A stretch of DNA of 6,583 bases, from contig JAFCZI010000203.1 of NCBI GenBank assembly GCA_019314425.1, positions 1-6,583 on the forward strand, in the 5' to 3' direction. This DNA is from Deltaproteobacteria bacterium. Lineage in GTDB: Bacteria > Desulfobacterota > DSM-4660 > Desulfatiglandales > Desulfatiglandaceae. Both the position numbers and the translations under genes were made by a program. This document shows, piece after piece, positions 1 to 6,188 of the stretch; within the stretch, counting starts at the first letter, position 1; each line of letters opens with the position of its first letter. The notes beneath the pieces were generated by a model that saw only the letters and a list, made by a program, of their open reading frames with translations, was not told the origin of the DNA and did not search any database.

Positions 1-4
1 AACC

Positions 5-1276
5 ATGTTTCGATTCATTCATGCGGCGGATATCCATCTGGACAGCCCTTTGAGGGGTCTGGAGAGCTATGAAGACGCCCCCGTGGATGAAATCCGAAAC
101 GCCACCCGCCGGGCCTTCGACAATCTGGTAACCCTTGCCATTGAAGAAGAAGTCCGTTTTGTGCTGCTGGCCGGGGACCTCTACGACGGAGACTGGAAGG
201 ATTATAACACGGGGCTCTTTTTCACCGAGCGGATGGGGCGTCTGAAACGGCAAAACATTTCTGTGTTCATGGTATCGGGCAACCACGACGCCGCCAGCCG
301 CATTTCCCCGCATCTCAAACCCCCGGATAACGTGACGATCCTTTCCCCCCGAAAGCCGGAGACCATCCTGCTGGACGACACCGGCGCAGCCATTCATGGG
401 CAGGGATATTCTTCCAGGGCAGTGACCGAAAACCTGGCACAACATTACCCCCAATACCATCCCAGCTACTTCAACATCGGGCTTCTTCACACGGCCTTAA
501 ACGGCAGAGAAGGGCATGAACCCTACGCTCCCTGCTCCCTGGACGACCTTAAATCCAAAGGATATGACTACTGGGCACTGGGGCATGTTCACCAGCGGGA
601 GGTGATTTGTGAGGATCCCTGGATCCTTTTTCCCGGCAACCTTCAGGGGCGGCACATTCGGGAAACCGGGTCTAAAGGGGCATCGCTCATCACGGTGGAA
701 AATGGTCAGGTCACGGATGTGACGCACCATGAGCTGGATGTCCTCAGGTTTTGCATAGCCCGCGTAGACCTGTCCCACGTAAACACCATCGATGCGGTTC
801 ACGATCCGGTCCGTCAGGCACTGGAGACCCTACAGGCACAATCAGATGAGCGCATCCTGGCCGTTCGGCTGGAACTCACGGGCAAAAGCCCGCTTCATAT
901 CCATCTCCTTTCCGATGCCGCCCGCCTTACGGAATCCTTTCGCAGCGTCACAGCAGGGTTGGGAGATATGTGGCTGGAAAAAGTCCGCTTCAAAACCATG
1001 CCAAAGGATCGCCTTCAAAGAACGTCCGGTGAAGAAACACCACTCCAAGACATGATGGCGGCGGTGGATCAACTGAAATGGGACCCGAAGCACACACAGG
1101 ACCCCTTTTCCCCGAAAATTCCCGACATCGCCGCGCTGAAAAACAAACTACCCCCGGACCTTCTGGGAGGCGACGATCCGTTACTTCCGAACCGTCCGGA
1201 GGGAATCGCTGCGCTCCTCAATGATGTCAAAGCGCTCCTGACCGCCCGACTGAGCCGGGGGGGAGACTTGCCATGA
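5..1276 (+). CDS. yhaO: YhaO/SbcD/Mre11-like DNA repair metallophosphoesterase (nuclease subunit)
   Basis: The 423-residue protein is a calcineurin-like metallophosphoesterase of the YhaO branch of the SbcD/Mre11 family. It should be the metal-dependent nuclease half of a complex with the following YhaN-like ATPase and act on cytoplasmic DNA. All phosphoesterase motifs are visible in order: D9-x-H11 (HAADIHLDS), G57-D58-x-x-D61 (AGDLYD), G92-N93-H94-D95, H162 (LLHT) and G193-H194-V195-H196. These are the usual ligands of a two-metal site, so the enzyme looks intact. The N-terminal catalytic half ends near residue 220; the C-terminal part, about 230-423, resembles the less conserved capping region of the family. 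The ATG at 5 puts the first motif where homologues have it, but only 4 nt precede it, so the ribosome binding site and promoter lie outside the window. The stop overlaps the yhaN start by 4 nt (ATGA), which implies translational coupling. Family assignment is secure; the exact substrate is not known from sequence. Confidence 0.93.
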   Translation: MFRFIHAADIHLDSPLRGLESYEDAPVDEIRNATRRAFDNLVTLAIEEEVRFVLLAGDLYDGDWKDYNTGLFFTERMGRLKRQNISVFMVSGNHDAASRISPHLKPPDNVTILSPRKPETILLDDTGAAIHGQGYSSRAVTENLAQHYPQYHPSYFNIGLLHTALNGREGHEPYAPCSLDDLKSKGYDYWALGHVHQREVICEDPWILFPGNLQGRHIRETGSKGASLITVENGQVTDVTHHELDVLRFCIARVDLSHVNTIDAVHDPVRQALETLQAQSDERILAVRLELTGKSPLHIHLLSDAARLTESFRSVTAGLGDMWLEKVRFKTMPKDRLQRTSGEETPLQDMMAAVDQLKWDPKHTQDPFSPKIPDIAALKNKLPPDLLGGDDPLLPNRPEGIAALLNDVKALLTARLSRGGDLP

Positions 1277-4200
1277 GGATCAAACAGCTCGACCTGATCG
1301 CCTTTGGCCCATTCACGGATCAGACCCTGTTTTTCGATTCAAAAGGCCCTGGGCTAACCATTATATTCGGTCCCAACGAAGCGGGCAAGAGCAGTTCCCT
1401 GAGAGCCCTCAAATCTCTTCTGTACGGAATACCCGAACGAACCCCCGATAACTTCCTGCATCCCAATGACCAACTCCTCTTGGGCGGCAGCCTCAAAGCC
1501 GATGACGGAGAACAACTCACTTTTCTGCGTCGAAAAAGACGGAAAACATCCCTGTTTGACGCCCATGACAACCCCCTTGGCCCCGAGGCCCTGGCGCCCT
1601 TTATTCGTGGGATAGCCCAGGATGAGTTTGAAACCCTTTACGGCATCGACCACGAAGCCCTGGTGCGGGGGGGGCGGGATATCCTGGCCCAGAAAGGTGA
1701 AGTGGGTCAGGCTCTTTTTTCGGCGGGTGCCGGCATCTCATCCCTCAGGGAAGTCCTGGGCGCCCTGGACGACGAAGCGGATCAACTCTTCAGGCCTCGG
1801 GCTTCCACCCGCCACATCAATCAGGCCCTTGCCGACTACAAAAAACTTCAAAAAGACATGCGGTCCGCGACCCTCTCCGGACAAGACTGGATGAACGTGG
1901 AACAAGCGCTTCGAAAGGCCGAGGCCGAACTGGCTTGGATCGAACAGAAAAGGAAAGAAACGGACGTTGAGCGGCGGCAATTGGAACGGTTGAAGCAGGC
2001 CCTTCCCCAACTGGCTTTGCGCCGGCAATACCTGGATCGTCTGCAAAGCTTAGGCGAAGTCATCCCCCTTCCCGATGACTTTGCCCAACGAAGAAAAAAA
2101 GCGACAAATGGCCTGCAAAAAGCCCAACAGACCCGAAATACCGCCCTGCACCGGCTGTCGTCACTCAAGGAAAAGCAGGGGAGCGTGTCATTTCATCCGG
2201 CCCTTCTGGATGAAGGCGAATGGATTGAAGCGCTCTACCAGAAACTGGGAAGCCACCGGAAAGCCATGAAGGACCGTCCCCGGTTGGAAGGAATACGCAT
2301 CGCCTGCAAACGTGAAGCCGCCGCCCTTCTCAGGCAGCTCCCCACGGACCTGCCCCTGGAGCAGTTGGCGCGTCTGAGGCCTTTTCTGGGGAAACGAAAG
2401 GCCATTCAAACCCTGGCCTCAAAATACGAAGCCCTGAAACAGAGCAAACAGCAGCACCGGCAACAACGCCGCCGTCTGGATGCTGCACTTACGGAAATCG
2501 ACCGTTCACTGGCGAAAATACCCCCCTCCCCCAATACCGACGAACTTCTCCAGGCCGTAAAACTGGCCCGAAAATCAGGGGATTTGGACCAACAGTTGCT
2601 TGAAAAAACGAGATTGCACGGAACCCGGGGAACACAACGCCTGGAAGAACTCTCACAACTGGGACTCTGGGCTGGAAATCTTAAAGAGGTCCGAGAACTC
2701 CCCCTCCCCCTCAGAGAAACCATCCTTCGATTTGACGAAAATTTTCGGACCTGCACAGAAAAGCTGCACGCATCTGAAAAAGAGCTCAAAAACCTGGTGG
2801 CGGCCCGGGAGCGAATCATGGCTGACATCAGGGAGATTGAGTCCTCGGGTGAGGTGCCCACCGAAACGGAACTGGAACAAATCCGAAAGAGACGGGATGC
2901 CCAATGGCAGTTACTGAGAAGGCATTGGCTGGAGGGGGAGGACGTGACCCTTGCAAGCCGTTCATTTACGGAAGATGACGACCTGCCCGATGTCTATGAA
3001 AACCATGTTAAAATGGCAGACCGTCTGTCGGACCGGTTACGCCGGGAAGCTGACCGGGTCCATAAATTTGCCGCGCTCAAAGCGGATCAACTTGCCAACC
3101 GGGAAGCAACCCAAACCGTCCACGAGAGCCTGGGAGAGCTCAATGCTGAATCCGCCGCCATTTCCAGAAAATGGAACCGGCTCTGGCAACCCTGCGACAT
3201 TGAGCCCCTTCCCCCCCAGGAAATGCTGGGCTGGTCCGGAAAATTCGAAAAGATCCGGTTCGACGCCATGGAACTGAACAAAATTGAGGGGGAAATCAAC
3301 ACACAAAAAACCCAAAGAGAAAAACTGTATAATGGGCTGATGGCCGCTTCAAAAAAATTTGAAAACACCAAAACCCTCCCGGATGAAACCCTGGAACCGG
3401 TGCTCATATTCTGTGAAACCCTTCTTGAGAATCTCGATCAGCATAAAAAGGATCAACAGAAGTTTTTAGACAAACAAAATGATCTTCTTGGCGATCTTAA
3501 AACGGCACGGCATCATGAAGAGACGGCCCGGGAGGAATTGGCAAAATGGGAGACGCGCTGGCACGAATCGGCGTCACTTTGGATCGGGGGGACGGCCCCC
3601 TTTCACCCGGAAGAAGCCAACGACATCCTTGAAAGCCTGAGGGGTTGTTTTTTAAAACTCAAAGAGGCGGATGAACTGCACAAAAGGATAGAGGGCATTG
3701 ACCGTGATGCCGAAGATTTTGCAAAGGAAGTTCAAAGCGTTATAAAAAAAGTAGCCCCGGACATTGAAGGGCTTCAACCGGAGCAGGCGGTCCTTCAGCT
3801 TCAGAATCTTTTGAAGCAGAACCTGGAACAGAAGACCCTCCTTCAAAAATACACCCGGGAAATTGAAGAAGCGGAAGACGACATCAGCAGCGCCGAAGAA
3901 GCCATTCGCGCGGCAGAAACACAGATGGGGGATTTAAGACGGATCGCCGGATGCAAAGATGCAGATGATCTTGAAGAAGCGGAACGGATCGCCAGGGAAC
4001 ACCTGGACCTTAAAACAAAATGCAGCGAAACGGAAACCGCCCTCTTGAACAGCGCCGAGGGCCTCGGCATTTCCCAGCTGGAAAACCAGGCAGCCACGCT
4101 GAATCCCGACGAATTACCGGGGGAAATTGAGGCCCTGAACCGGGAGATTGAACAAAATCTTGACCCGGAAATCAGGCGCCTTTCCGTAACCCTGGGAGAA

Positions 4201-4779
4201 AAGAAAAGGGAGCTGCAACAGATGGACGGCAGCGCTAAGGCCGCAGAAGCCGCCCTGTCCGCTCAGCAAACCCTGGCGGCCATTCGACGAATGTCTGATC
4301 ATTTCATTCGACTCAAGGTGGCATCCAGCATATTGAAGCAGGAGATTGAACGGTTCAGGAGTGAGAACCAAGATCCGGTACTGAAAATCGCATCGGGGTA
4401 TTTCCGGAAATTGACATTAGGGTCCTTTGAGGCGCTGCGCACGGATGAGGACGACAAGGGACAACCGGTGCTGGTGGGGCTGCGGAATCAGAACCGCGTG
4501 ATCCGGGTGGACGGCATGAGTTCCGGAACCCGGGATCAGCTCTATCTGGCCCTGCGGCTTGCATCCCTTGAAAAACGCCGGAAGACCGGCGAAACCATGC
4601 CTTTCATCGTAGACGACATTCTCGTTAACTTTGACGATGAGCGATCCAAGGCCACCCTGGAAGCGATGGCGACCCTGGCCCTGGAAACACAGGTTATTCT
4701 CTTTACCCATCACAGGCAGATTGCTGAAGAAGCCGAAAAAATGGCCGATACAACAAACCTGGAAGTGCATCACCTTTAA
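1273..4779 (+). CDS. yhaN: YhaN/SbcC/Rad50-like coiled-coil ATPase
   Basis: This 1168-residue SMC/Rad50-like ATPase is the expected partner of the upstream nuclease. The N-terminus has the YhaN-type opening (IKQLDLIAFGPF) and a Walker A at residues 33-40 (GPNEAGKS). The C-terminus carries a degenerate ABC signature at 1082-1089 (MSSGTRDQ), a Walker B with the DD pair D1114-D1115 followed by the family-typical VNFDDER (1118-1124), and a switch-histidine motif FTHH (1144-1147). Between the two half-ATPases, roughly 180-1060, the sequence is rich in Glu, Lys, Gln, Arg and Leu heptad-like stretches, as expected of a long antiparallel coiled coil. No CxxC zinc hook is present. It is longer than Bacillus YhaN (about 960 residues), probably through a longer coiled coil. 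The start has GGGAG at 1261-1265, 7 nt before the ATG. In this family ATP binding by the head domains is thought to control nuclease access to DNA ends; the specific role here is inferred. Confidence 0.93.
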   Translation: MRIKQLDLIAFGPFTDQTLFFDSKGPGLTIIFGPNEAGKSSSLRALKSLLYGIPERTPDNFLHPNDQLLLGGSLKADDGEQLTFLRRKRRKTSLFDAHDNPLGPEALAPFIRGIAQDEFETLYGIDHEALVRGGRDILAQKGEVGQALFSAGAGISSLREVLGALDDEADQLFRPRASTRHINQALADYKKLQKDMRSATLSGQDWMNVEQALRKAEAELAWIEQKRKETDVERRQLERLKQALPQLALRRQYLDRLQSLGEVIPLPDDFAQRRKKATNGLQKAQQTRNTALHRLSSLKEKQGSVSFHPALLDEGEWIEALYQKLGSHRKAMKDRPRLEGIRIACKREAAALLRQLPTDLPLEQLARLRPFLGKRKAIQTLASKYEALKQSKQQHRQQRRRLDAALTEIDRSLAKIPPSPNTDELLQAVKLARKSGDLDQQLLEKTRLHGTRGTQRLEELSQLGLWAGNLKEVRELPLPLRETILRFDENFRTCTEKLHASEKELKNLVAARERIMADIREIESSGEVPTETELEQIRKRRDAQWQLLRRHWLEGEDVTLASRSFTEDDDLPDVYENHVKMADRLSDRLRREADRVHKFAALKADQLANREATQTVHESLGELNAESAAISRKWNRLWQPCDIEPLPPQEMLGWSGKFEKIRFDAMELNKIEGEINTQKTQREKLYNGLMAASKKFENTKTLPDETLEPVLIFCETLLENLDQHKKDQQKFLDKQNDLLGDLKTARHHEETAREELAKWETRWHESASLWIGGTAPFHPEEANDILESLRGCFLKLKEADELHKRIEGIDRDAEDFAKEVQSVIKKVAPDIEGLQPEQAVLQLQNLLKQNLEQKTLLQKYTREIEEAEDDISSAEEAIRAAETQMGDLRRIAGCKDADDLEEAERIAREHLDLKTKCSETETALLNSAEGLGISQLENQAATLNPDELPGEIEALNREIEQNLDPEIRRLSVTLGEKKRELQQMDGSAKAAEAALSAQQTLAAIRRMSDHFIRLKVASSILKQEIERFRSENQDPVLKIASGYFRKLTLGSFEALRTDEDDKGQPVLVGLRNQNRVIRVDGMSSGTRDQLYLALRLASLEKRRKTGETMPFIVDDILVNFDDERSKATLEAMATLALETQVILFTHHRQIAEEAEKMADTTNLEVHHL

Positions 4780-4784
4780 GGAGG
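4778..4784 (+). promoter_or_regulatory. Strong Shine-Dalgarno overlapping the yhaN stop codon
   Basis: AAGGAGG begins within the TAA stop of yhaN. An ATC codon in the adenosyltransferase frame follows after 8 nt (4793-4795). No ATG, GTG or TTG in the correct frame lies between this site and the P-loop codons, so this Shine-Dalgarno is the main argument for placing the start at 4793. Confidence 0.7.
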
Positions 4785-4792
4785 ACAGACAC

Positions 4793-5347
4793 ATCTATTA
4801 CACCAAAGAACGATCGGGATTAATCAAGCGTATCGGCCTTGGATTTATTCATATCTATTACGGACAGGGCGTCGGCAAAACCACCCGTGCAGTGGGGCTG
4901 GCCATCAGGGCCGCCGGGGTGGGGCTCAAGGTCAATTTCATTCAATTCATGAAATCGGGCACATCGGGGGAAATCCTCATCTTTGCCAATATTCCCGATA
5001 TTCGATACCAATGCCCGGGAAAGCACCCCTTTATTCTGTCCCGGGGGCCGGAAGCCATTCATTACAAACATGCCGCCGAGGCCTTAAGATATGCCATTGG
5101 AGCGGTAGGAAACGGGGCAGAGCTGCTAATCTGCGATGAGATCATGAATACCCTTATTTTTGAACTTCTGGAAAAGGAGCAGGTCATTGAACTGATGGAG
5201 ATGTGTCGAGGCAAAACAGAGCTGGTCATGACCGGTGCCAGTGCGCCGAATGATCTCATTGAACAAGCGGACTATGTGACAGAATTTAAGCAGATAAAAC
5301 ACCCCTACTATTCAGGGGCCAAGGCGCGACAGGGCATAGAATTTTGA
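4793..5347 (+). CDS. CobA/BtuR-type corrinoid (cobalamin) adenosyltransferase, divergent, probable non-canonical ATC start
   Basis: The product belongs to the CobA/CobO/BtuR family, which transfers the adenosyl group of ATP to the Co(I) corrinoid in coenzyme B12 synthesis or salvage in the cytoplasm. Numbering from ATC 4793 (184 residues), it shows a P-loop at 24-31 (GQGVGKTT), the following helix AVGLAIRAAGVGLKV, an IQFMK strand, a Walker B-like LLICDE (D115-E116), then MTGASAPNDLIEQADYVTE and the family-typical ending IKHPYYSGAKARQGIEF. Family members usually have GNGKGKTT and TGR(N/G); here one P-loop Lys is Val and the Arg after TG is Ala, so activity or substrate may differ. Start choice is uncertain: no ATG/GTG/TTG is in frame between the Shine-Dalgarno and the P-loop. 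ATC 4793 has ideal spacing, ATC 4832 matches the usual family N-terminus better, and in-frame ATGs at 4631/4637 lie deep inside yhaN and would add unrelated sequence. It is probably cotranscribed with yhaO-yhaN. Confidence 0.82.
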   Translation: MYYTKERSGLIKRIGLGFIHIYYGQGVGKTTRAVGLAIRAAGVGLKVNFIQFMKSGTSGEILIFANIPDIRYQCPGKHPFILSRGPEAIHYKHAAEALRYAIGAVGNGAELLICDEIMNTLIFELLEKEQVIELMEMCRGKTELVMTGASAPNDLIEQADYVTEFKQIKHPYYSGAKARQGIEF

Positions 5348-5472
5348 TGGCGCCGTAAAAAGTCCCATCTACTGCGTTACAACAATTTTTCAGAATCTCA
5401 ACATAACACACCCACGGTGGAACTAATGGCCAACACCATCAGGAAGCGGTACAGGGGGTTTTGTTTCAGTGT
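5348..5472. other. Intergenic segment without a recognisable gene
   Basis: This segment lies between the adenosyltransferase stop and the first palindromic repeat. It begins with GGCGCCGTAAAAAGTCCC, a string I associate from memory with dispersed intergenic repeats in Desulfobacterales genomes, but only one copy exists here, so repeat status cannot be shown. No strong hairpin followed by a T-run is evident, so the operon's terminator is not identified; the palindrome just downstream may serve. An ATG at 5426 opens a short frame running into the repeat, which I do not consider a gene. Confidence 0.4.
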
Positions 5473-5583
5473 TAAATATTCGGTCAAGCACCCCCATCTT
5501 CGCCTATTTTGGCCTGCTCACATAGCATTAGTATGCTACGCAGTCCCAAATAGACGAATATGAAGCACTGGCCAAATATTTAC
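5473..5583. repeat. Long imperfect palindromic repeat, copy 1
   Basis: This is a ~110-bp element with inverted ends (TAAATATTCGG at the left, CCAAATATTTA at the right). Its arms pair imperfectly along the whole length, for example CTATTT (5504-5509) with AAATAG (5548-5553). The centre is TAGCAT (5523-5528), loop TAGT, ATGCTA (5533-5538). The same sequence recurs at 6470-6579 with only a few substitutions and two 1-nt indels. It begins about 9 nt beyond the stop of the minus-strand selenoprotein gene and follows the plus-strand operon, so it lies between convergent genes. As RNA it would fold into a long hairpin that could act as a bidirectional terminator or 3'-end stabiliser. A REP/MITE-like origin is plausible; no transposase or clear target-site duplication is visible. 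Confidence 0.88.
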
Positions 5584-5591
5584 GAAAGATG

Positions 5592-5744
5592 CTATTTTTT
5601 ATCTATGATATCAATTGTTTTGGGTTGTTTGTCGCCGACCTGGCAACTGTTACTCATTCATGTGGAAATGCCCATTTTGGGTAGAATATAGGTCTGCAAC
5701 AGAACCCACACAGCAATTACCCCTAAAATGATCCAGATACTCAT
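5592..5744 (-). CDS. Putative small membrane selenoprotein (in-frame TGA read as selenocysteine)
   Basis: Read from ATG 5744, the frame gives 28 residues, an in-frame TGA at 5660-5658, then 21 more residues before TAG at 5594-5592: 50 residues with Sec at position 29. Residues 3-21 (IWIILGVIAVWVLLQTYIL) form one hydrophobic helix. It is followed by PKMGIST, Sec29, MSNSCQVGDKQPK and a charged tail, so a redox pair Sec29...Cys34 would sit just past the membrane segment. The start has AAGGA 7 nt upstream, in good position. A stem-loop of the bacterial SECIS type follows the TGA (separate entry). Conventional gene calling would stop at 28 residues or miss the gene. It lies 93 nt behind, and in the same frame as, the FmdB-like gene, and is probably cotranscribed with it. 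Function is unknown; a membrane-anchored thiol/selenol redox role is inferred only from the Sec and Cys. The alternative is a 28-residue peptide ending at the TGA. Confidence 0.68.
5631..5647 (-). promoter_or_regulatory. SECIS-like stem-loop downstream of in-frame TGA
   Basis: On the minus strand GTTGCC (5647-5642) can pair with GGCGAC (5636-5631): six pairs, one of them U-G, closing a 5-nt loop AGGTC. The loop starts 17 nt after the TGA at 5660-5658, and G is its second and third base. Bacterial SECIS elements read by SelB are typically short hairpins whose small apical loop lies about 16-37 nt after UGA, with a G in the first two loop positions. The hairpin lies inside the coding sequence, as required in bacteria. 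Confidence 0.62.
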
Positions 5745-5837
5745 GTCTTTTCCTTTTTTTTGAGTGTTTGAGGTTTCCATAATTCTGTTTTCCCTATGGT
5801 GAGCAGAAGCAGCACACGGCTGCATTGATCATCCGGC

Positions 5838-6056
5838 TCACGAAAAACCGCCGCTCGGCGCGCATGAACCGGAAGCCGAAGCGCCTCCCAAATCCAGGCT
5901 TGAACCGGACCCGGCGGATGAAAAGATGGATAGTTGTTTTTCGCTTTCATCCCCCCCGCAGGCAGGGCAGGGGCACTTGTCTTCGCCGCTTGAACGAAAA
6001 CAGAGGGATTCGTAAAGATTCCCGCATTTTTTACACTTGAATTCAAATATGGGCAT
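5838..6056 (-). CDS. FmdB-family zinc-ribbon protein
   Basis: This 72-residue protein starts MPIFEFKCKKCG, the hallmark opening of the FmdB putative regulatory zinc-ribbon family. One zinc ribbon is formed by C8-x2-C11 and C30-x2-C33 (CPACGG); extra cysteines occur at 19, 28 and 65. After residue 43 the chain becomes a Gly/Ser-rich low-complexity tail ending CAPSGGFS, common in this family. ATG 6056 was chosen over an in-frame ATG 24 nt upstream because it gives the conserved N-terminus and has CAGGGAG about 7 nt ahead. The family is named after a gene linked to formamidase/amidase regulation, but most members are uncharacterised, so a regulatory role is only nominal. The next minus-strand gene encodes the putative selenoprotein 93 nt downstream. 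The stop is TGA and the frame stays free of TAA/TAG into that gene, but the family-typical ending argues that this TGA is a true stop. Confidence 0.88.
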   Translation of the reverse strand: MPIFEFKCKKCGNLYESLCFRSSGEDKCPCPACGGDESEKQLSIFSSAGSGSSLDLGGASASGSCAPSGGFS

Positions 6057-6188
6057 GGTGTTTCTCCCTGAATATATCAATGTTCTGGGGCTATAGAGTC
6101 CTGAACAAGAAAAAGGTTACAATGATGTACAAAAAGAGCATACAATACGCGCTTTCAAGTCAACATTGGACAGGAGGATAAATCGCCC
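6057..6188. promoter_or_regulatory. Divergent intergenic region with possible promoters
   Basis: These 132 bp separate the minus-strand fmdB-like gene from the plus-strand lipoprotein gene and must hold the start signals of both. On the plus strand TACAAT at 6141-6146 matches a -10 box 5/6; the hexamer 18 nt upstream (TTACAA, 6117-6122) is a poor -35. Nothing clear was found for the minus strand. The plus-strand AGGAGG (6172-6177) is the lipoprotein gene's ribosome binding site. Promoter positions are weakly supported. Confidence 0.35.

Noticed and set aside
4631..4792. N-terminal extension of the adenosyltransferase from ATG 4631 or 4637
   Set aside because: It would read the conserved yhaN ATPase C-terminus in another frame; the Trp/Pro/Arg-rich peptide is typical of an out-of-frame shadow, and the strong Shine-Dalgarno lies downstream.
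5426..5563. 45-codon plus-strand frame running from unique sequence into palindrome copy 1 (HPHLRLFWPAHIALVCYAV segment)
   Set aside because: Most of it is repeat sequence. The same frame is open in copy 2 with a different beginning, which fits a hairpin element that happens to lack stops, not a conserved protein.
5825..6040. 71-codon plus-strand frame opposite the FmdB-like gene
   Set aside because: Arg-rich composition and no ribosome binding site; it is the complement of the clear zinc-ribbon gene.
5741..6046. 101-codon minus-strand frame overlapping the FmdB-like gene
   Set aside because: A different frame of the same strand as the zinc-ribbon gene, with no family features; it ends at the start of the selenoprotein gene by chance.
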